Of a DNA stretch of 6,951 bases, positions 4,981 through 6,951 are shown one piece after another. This DNA is from Clostridia bacterium. Lineage in GTDB: Bacteria; Aerophobota; Aerophobia; Aerophobales; AE-B3A. The stretch spans positions 1 through 6,951 of the forward strand of contig JAUWRC010000082.1 in assembly GCA_030610745.1 (NCBI GenBank), in the 5' to 3' direction. A model generated the notes under the pieces. That model was not told the origin of the DNA. It saw nothing but the letters and a program-made list of their open reading frames with translations, and searched no databases. Position 1 is the first letter of the stretch. Every line of letters begins with the position of its first letter. Made by a program: the position numbers and the translations under genes.

Positions 4981-5005
4981 TACGATTTACACCTAATACG
5001 CACAT
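4981..5005. repeat. ATACG-word sequence beside the palindrome
   Basis: GATACG/TAATACGCACAT words resemble those at 1050-1079 and sit directly next to the palindrome at 5008. The icd-ftsH gap holds this, two hairpins and the ftsH promoter; no gene is seen in it. Confidence 0.35.
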
Positions 5006-5007
5006 GC

Positions 5008-5031
5008 AGCGGTTTGATTCATCAAACCGCT
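5008..5031. repeat. perfect 11-bp-stem palindrome overlapping the icd stop codon
   Basis: Arms AGCGGTTTGAT (5008-5018) and ATCAAACCGCT (5021-5031) pair perfectly around a TC loop. The right arm supplies two bases of the icd TAG stop (5032-5030). It may act as a REP-like 3' mRNA stabiliser or as a terminator for eno-icd. On the minus strand no T-run follows, so a classical intrinsic terminator is not shown. Confidence 0.75.
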
Positions 5032-6109
5032 ACCTTATTTTCTCTATAATAGCTTCAGCCATCTCCTTTGTCCCTACAGCAGTAGGGTCATTAAAGGTAG
5101 GCTTTAAGTCGTAGGTAACCTTCTTTCCTTCCTCAATCACTCTGGCTACTGCTCTCTCCAGTCTATTGGCAGCCTCTTTTTCTCCTAAAAACTTAAGCAT
5201 CATCACTCCAGAAAGAATCATCCCTGTAGGATTAACTTTGTTCATTCCCTTATATTTAGGAGCACTGCCGTGGGTGGGCTCAAAGATAGCATATTCATCC
5301 CCTATATTTGCTCCCGGGGCTATCCCCAGCCCTCCTACCAGACCTGCACACAAATCAGAAATAATATCCCCATAAAGATTGGGCAGCACCAGAACATCAT
5401 AGTTTTCAGGTTTTTGAACTAGCTGCATACACATATTATCAATTAACCTTTCCTCAAACTCCACTTTTCCCTCATACCTACGAGCTATTTTCCTGGCTGC
5501 CTTCAAGAATAGCCCATCGCTAAACTTCATAATATTTGCTTTGTGGACAGCGGTCACCTTTCTCCTATCATTCTTAAGAGCATATCTGAAAGCAGCTTCT
5601 ACTATTCTCCTAGAAGCAGAGATAGAGATAGGCTTAATGCTAATTCCTGAATCCTCTTTTATTTTTGTGCCTTCCAACCTATGGATAAAATTGATGAGCT
5701 CTTTTGTCTTTTTCCTGCCTTCCTCGAACTCAATCCCCGCATATAAATCCTCTGTATTTTCTCGTATTACCACTATATCTACATTCTGGAAGTTAGTTCT
5801 AACTCCAGGATAGTATTTATAAGGCCGAAGGCAGATATATAAATCCAGAGCTTTTCTCAAAGCTACATTTACACTGCGAAAGCCTTCCCCTACCGGTGTG
5901 GTAATGGGACCTTTCCAGGCTACTTTATTTCTCTTTATGGAGTCAATCACCGAAGGAGGAAGGGGAGTATTATACTTTTCCATAGTCGAGAGCCCTGCTT
6001 CTACAACTTCCCATTCAATCTCTACTCCGGTAGCTTCCAGGCAGCGCAGCGCTGCCCGGGTTATCTCAGGACCAATCCCATCCCCTGGAATTAGAGTAAT
6101 TTTGTACAT
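5030..6109 (-). CDS. icd: isocitrate dehydrogenase (short homo-oligomeric type; cofactor motif NADP-like)
   Basis: This is a member of the isocitrate/isopropylmalate dehydrogenase family, oxidising isocitrate to 2-oxoglutarate and CO2 in the cytosol. Visible features of the 359 residues are the N-terminal IPGDGIGPE (7-15), the isocitrate-recognising S-x-N-x-x-L-R (S79, N81, L84-R85), LRPYK (94-98), RENTEDLYAG (116-125), catalytic VHKANIMK (188-195, K190), and metal-binding aspartates in LIDN (D224) and YGDIISD (D248, D252). The SxNxxLR serine motif favours isocitrate over isopropylmalate. After HGSAP (280-284) comes K285-Y286. Lys-Tyr here is typical of NADP-dependent enzymes such as that of E. 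coli, while NAD enzymes usually have Asp-Ile. The ATG overlaps the enolase 3' end by 19 bp, with AGGG about 10 nt upstream. The stop lies in a palindrome. Homoisocitrate dehydrogenase is a less likely alternative. Confidence 0.85.
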   Translation of the reverse strand: MYKITLIPGDGIGPEITRAALRCLEATGVEIEWEVVEAGLSTMEKYNTPLPPSVIDSIKRNKVAWKGPITTPVGEGFRSVNVALRKALDLYICLRPYKYYPGVRTNFQNVDIVVIRENTEDLYAGIEFEEGRKKTKELINFIHRLEGTKIKEDSGISIKPISISASRRIVEAAFRYALKNDRRKVTAVHKANIMKFSDGLFLKAARKIARRYEGKVEFEERLIDNMCMQLVQKPENYDVLVLPNLYGDIISDLCAGLVGGLGIAPGANIGDEYAIFEPTHGSAPKYKGMNKVNPTGMILSGVMMLKFLGEKEAANRLERAVARVIEEGKKVTYDLKPTFNDPTAVGTKEMAEAIIEKIR

Positions 6110-6951
6110 TTCAATGCATCCCTGCCAGCGTACACAGCTTCACTCCCCAATTCTTCCTCTATTCTTAAAAGCTGATTATATTTGGCTATCCGCTCACTTC
6201 GGCAGCAGGAGCCCGTCTTAATCTGGCCTGTTCCCATCCCCACAACCAAATCAGAGATAGTAGTATCTTCAGTCTCCCCTGACCTATGAGAGACAACTGC
6301 TGTATAACCATATTTTTTAGCCATCTTAATAGCCTGGATAGTTTCGGTGAGGGTGCCAATCTGATTTAGTTTGATAAGAATAGAATTAGCCACTCCCATA
6401 TCTATTCCTTTTTTGAAACGGTGAGTATTAGTAACAAAAAGGTCATCTCCTACTAACTGAATCTTCCCTCCCAGTTTCTGGGTTAATAATTTCCAACCCT
6501 CCCAGTCGTCTTCTGCTAATCCATCTTCTATAGAAAAAATGGGAAAATCAGCCACCAGATTCTCGTAGAACTGGACCATCTGTTGGGAATCTTTCTTTGG
6601 GCTCTTTTCAGCTTTTAAGATGTAGGTTCCCTCATCATAAAAACTGGAAGCAGCAGGATCCAGAGCTAGGGCTATATCTTCTCCTTCTTTATATCCTGCT
6701 CTGGCTATAGCCTCCATAATTACTTCCAGAGCCTCTCTATTAGAGGAAAGATTGGGAGCAAAGCCCCCTTCATCTCCCACTGCTGTAGCGTAACCCTTTT
6801 CCTTCAAAACCATCTTTAGATAGTGGAAGGTCTCACAAGCCATACGAAGAGCCTCTTCAAAACTGGAAGCCCCTATGGGCATAATCATAAATTCTTGCAG
6901 GTCTACATTATTATCAGCGTGTTTCCCCCCATTCAAAACATTCATCATGGG
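6091..6951 (-). CDS. eno: enolase (phosphopyruvate hydratase), C-terminal two thirds
   Basis: Enolase interconverts 2-phosphoglycerate and phosphoenolpyruvate in glycolysis and gluconeogenesis. About 286 of the usual 415-435 residues are present. The frame continues past the right edge (a Pro codon precedes the first Met-Met-Asn-Val), so the Met at 6948 is internal. Numbered from that Met, landmarks are GGKHADNN (7-14), LQEFMIMP (17-24), VGDEGGFAPN (57-66, general acid/base Glu60), LDP (96-98) with metal ligand D97, SIEDGLAEDDW (139-149, E141), VGDDLFVTN (166-174, D168), ILIKLNQIG (190-198, catalytic K193), SHRSGETEDT (220-229) and IKTGSCCRSER (243-253, K244). All catalytic and Mg-binding positions in this part are intact. 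The stop lies within icd (19-bp overlap), indicating co-transcription and probably coupled translation. Confidence 0.97.
   Translation of the reverse strand, partial: PMMNVLNGGKHADNNVDLQEFMIMPIGASSFEEALRMACETFHYLKMVLKEKGYATAVGDEGGFAPNLSSNREALEVIMEAIARAGYKEGEDIALALDPAASSFYDEGTYILKAEKSPKKDSQQMVQFYENLVADFPIFSIEDGLAEDDWEGWKLLTQKLGGKIQLVGDDLFVTNTHRFKKGIDMGVANSILIKLNQIGTLTETIQAIKMAKKYGYTAVVSHRSGETEDTTISDLVVGMGTGQIKTGSCCRSERIAKYNQLLRIEEELGSEAVYAGRDALKCTKLL

Overview
The window looks like chromosomal DNA from an uncultured bacterium of moderate-to-low GC. It contains a housekeeping block on the minus strand (about 1.1-6.95 kb) and a decayed accessory stretch on the plus strand (about 1-1.0 kb). Ile ATA and Arg AGA/AGG codons are frequent. 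Short palindromes, a 7-mer tandem array and 'ATACG'/'CCCTCACC' words fill nearly every gap. This recalls candidate-phylum genomes such as Omnitrophota or Aerophobota, but the placement is a low-confidence impression from style, not a phylogenetic result.

Housekeeping block, read 5'->3' on the minus strand: the 3' two thirds of enolase (eno, runs off the right edge); an isocitrate dehydrogenase (icd) overlapping eno by 19 bp; a gap with palindromes and a good sigma70-type promoter; the membrane AAA+ protease FtsH; a long-form dihydropteroate synthase (folP) overlapping ftsH by 38 bp; a repeat-filled gap; and the Holliday-junction resolvase RuvC. Eno/icd are central carbon genes. ftsH-folP looks translationally coupled. 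ruvC lies downstream of folP, and no ruvA or ruvB is visible.

The ruvC frame is intact through all four acidic catalytic residues but has no ATG, GTG or TTG start. Where the start codon should be there is an ACG, and immediately upstream is an array of four CGAACAA units (minus-strand reading). Because 7 is not a multiple of 3, gain or loss of one unit shifts the frame relative to upstream codons.

Accessory stretch: a protein C-terminus cut by the left edge; an antisense coding remnant; a 5'-truncated DUF4258 gene overlapping an intact DUF2283 gene (a toxin-antitoxin-like pair); a C-terminal remnant of a nitroreductase/SagB-like protein; and a 48-residue basic ORF with an excellent ribosome binding site, whose second half looks derived from a C-rich/G-rich repeat. 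This patchwork suggests repeated recombination and gene erosion.

No complete new multi-gene system is visible. The strongest leads are the ruvC start/tandem-repeat arrangement, a pair of hairpins with compensatory base changes around ftsH, and repeats that supply the stop codons of icd and folP.
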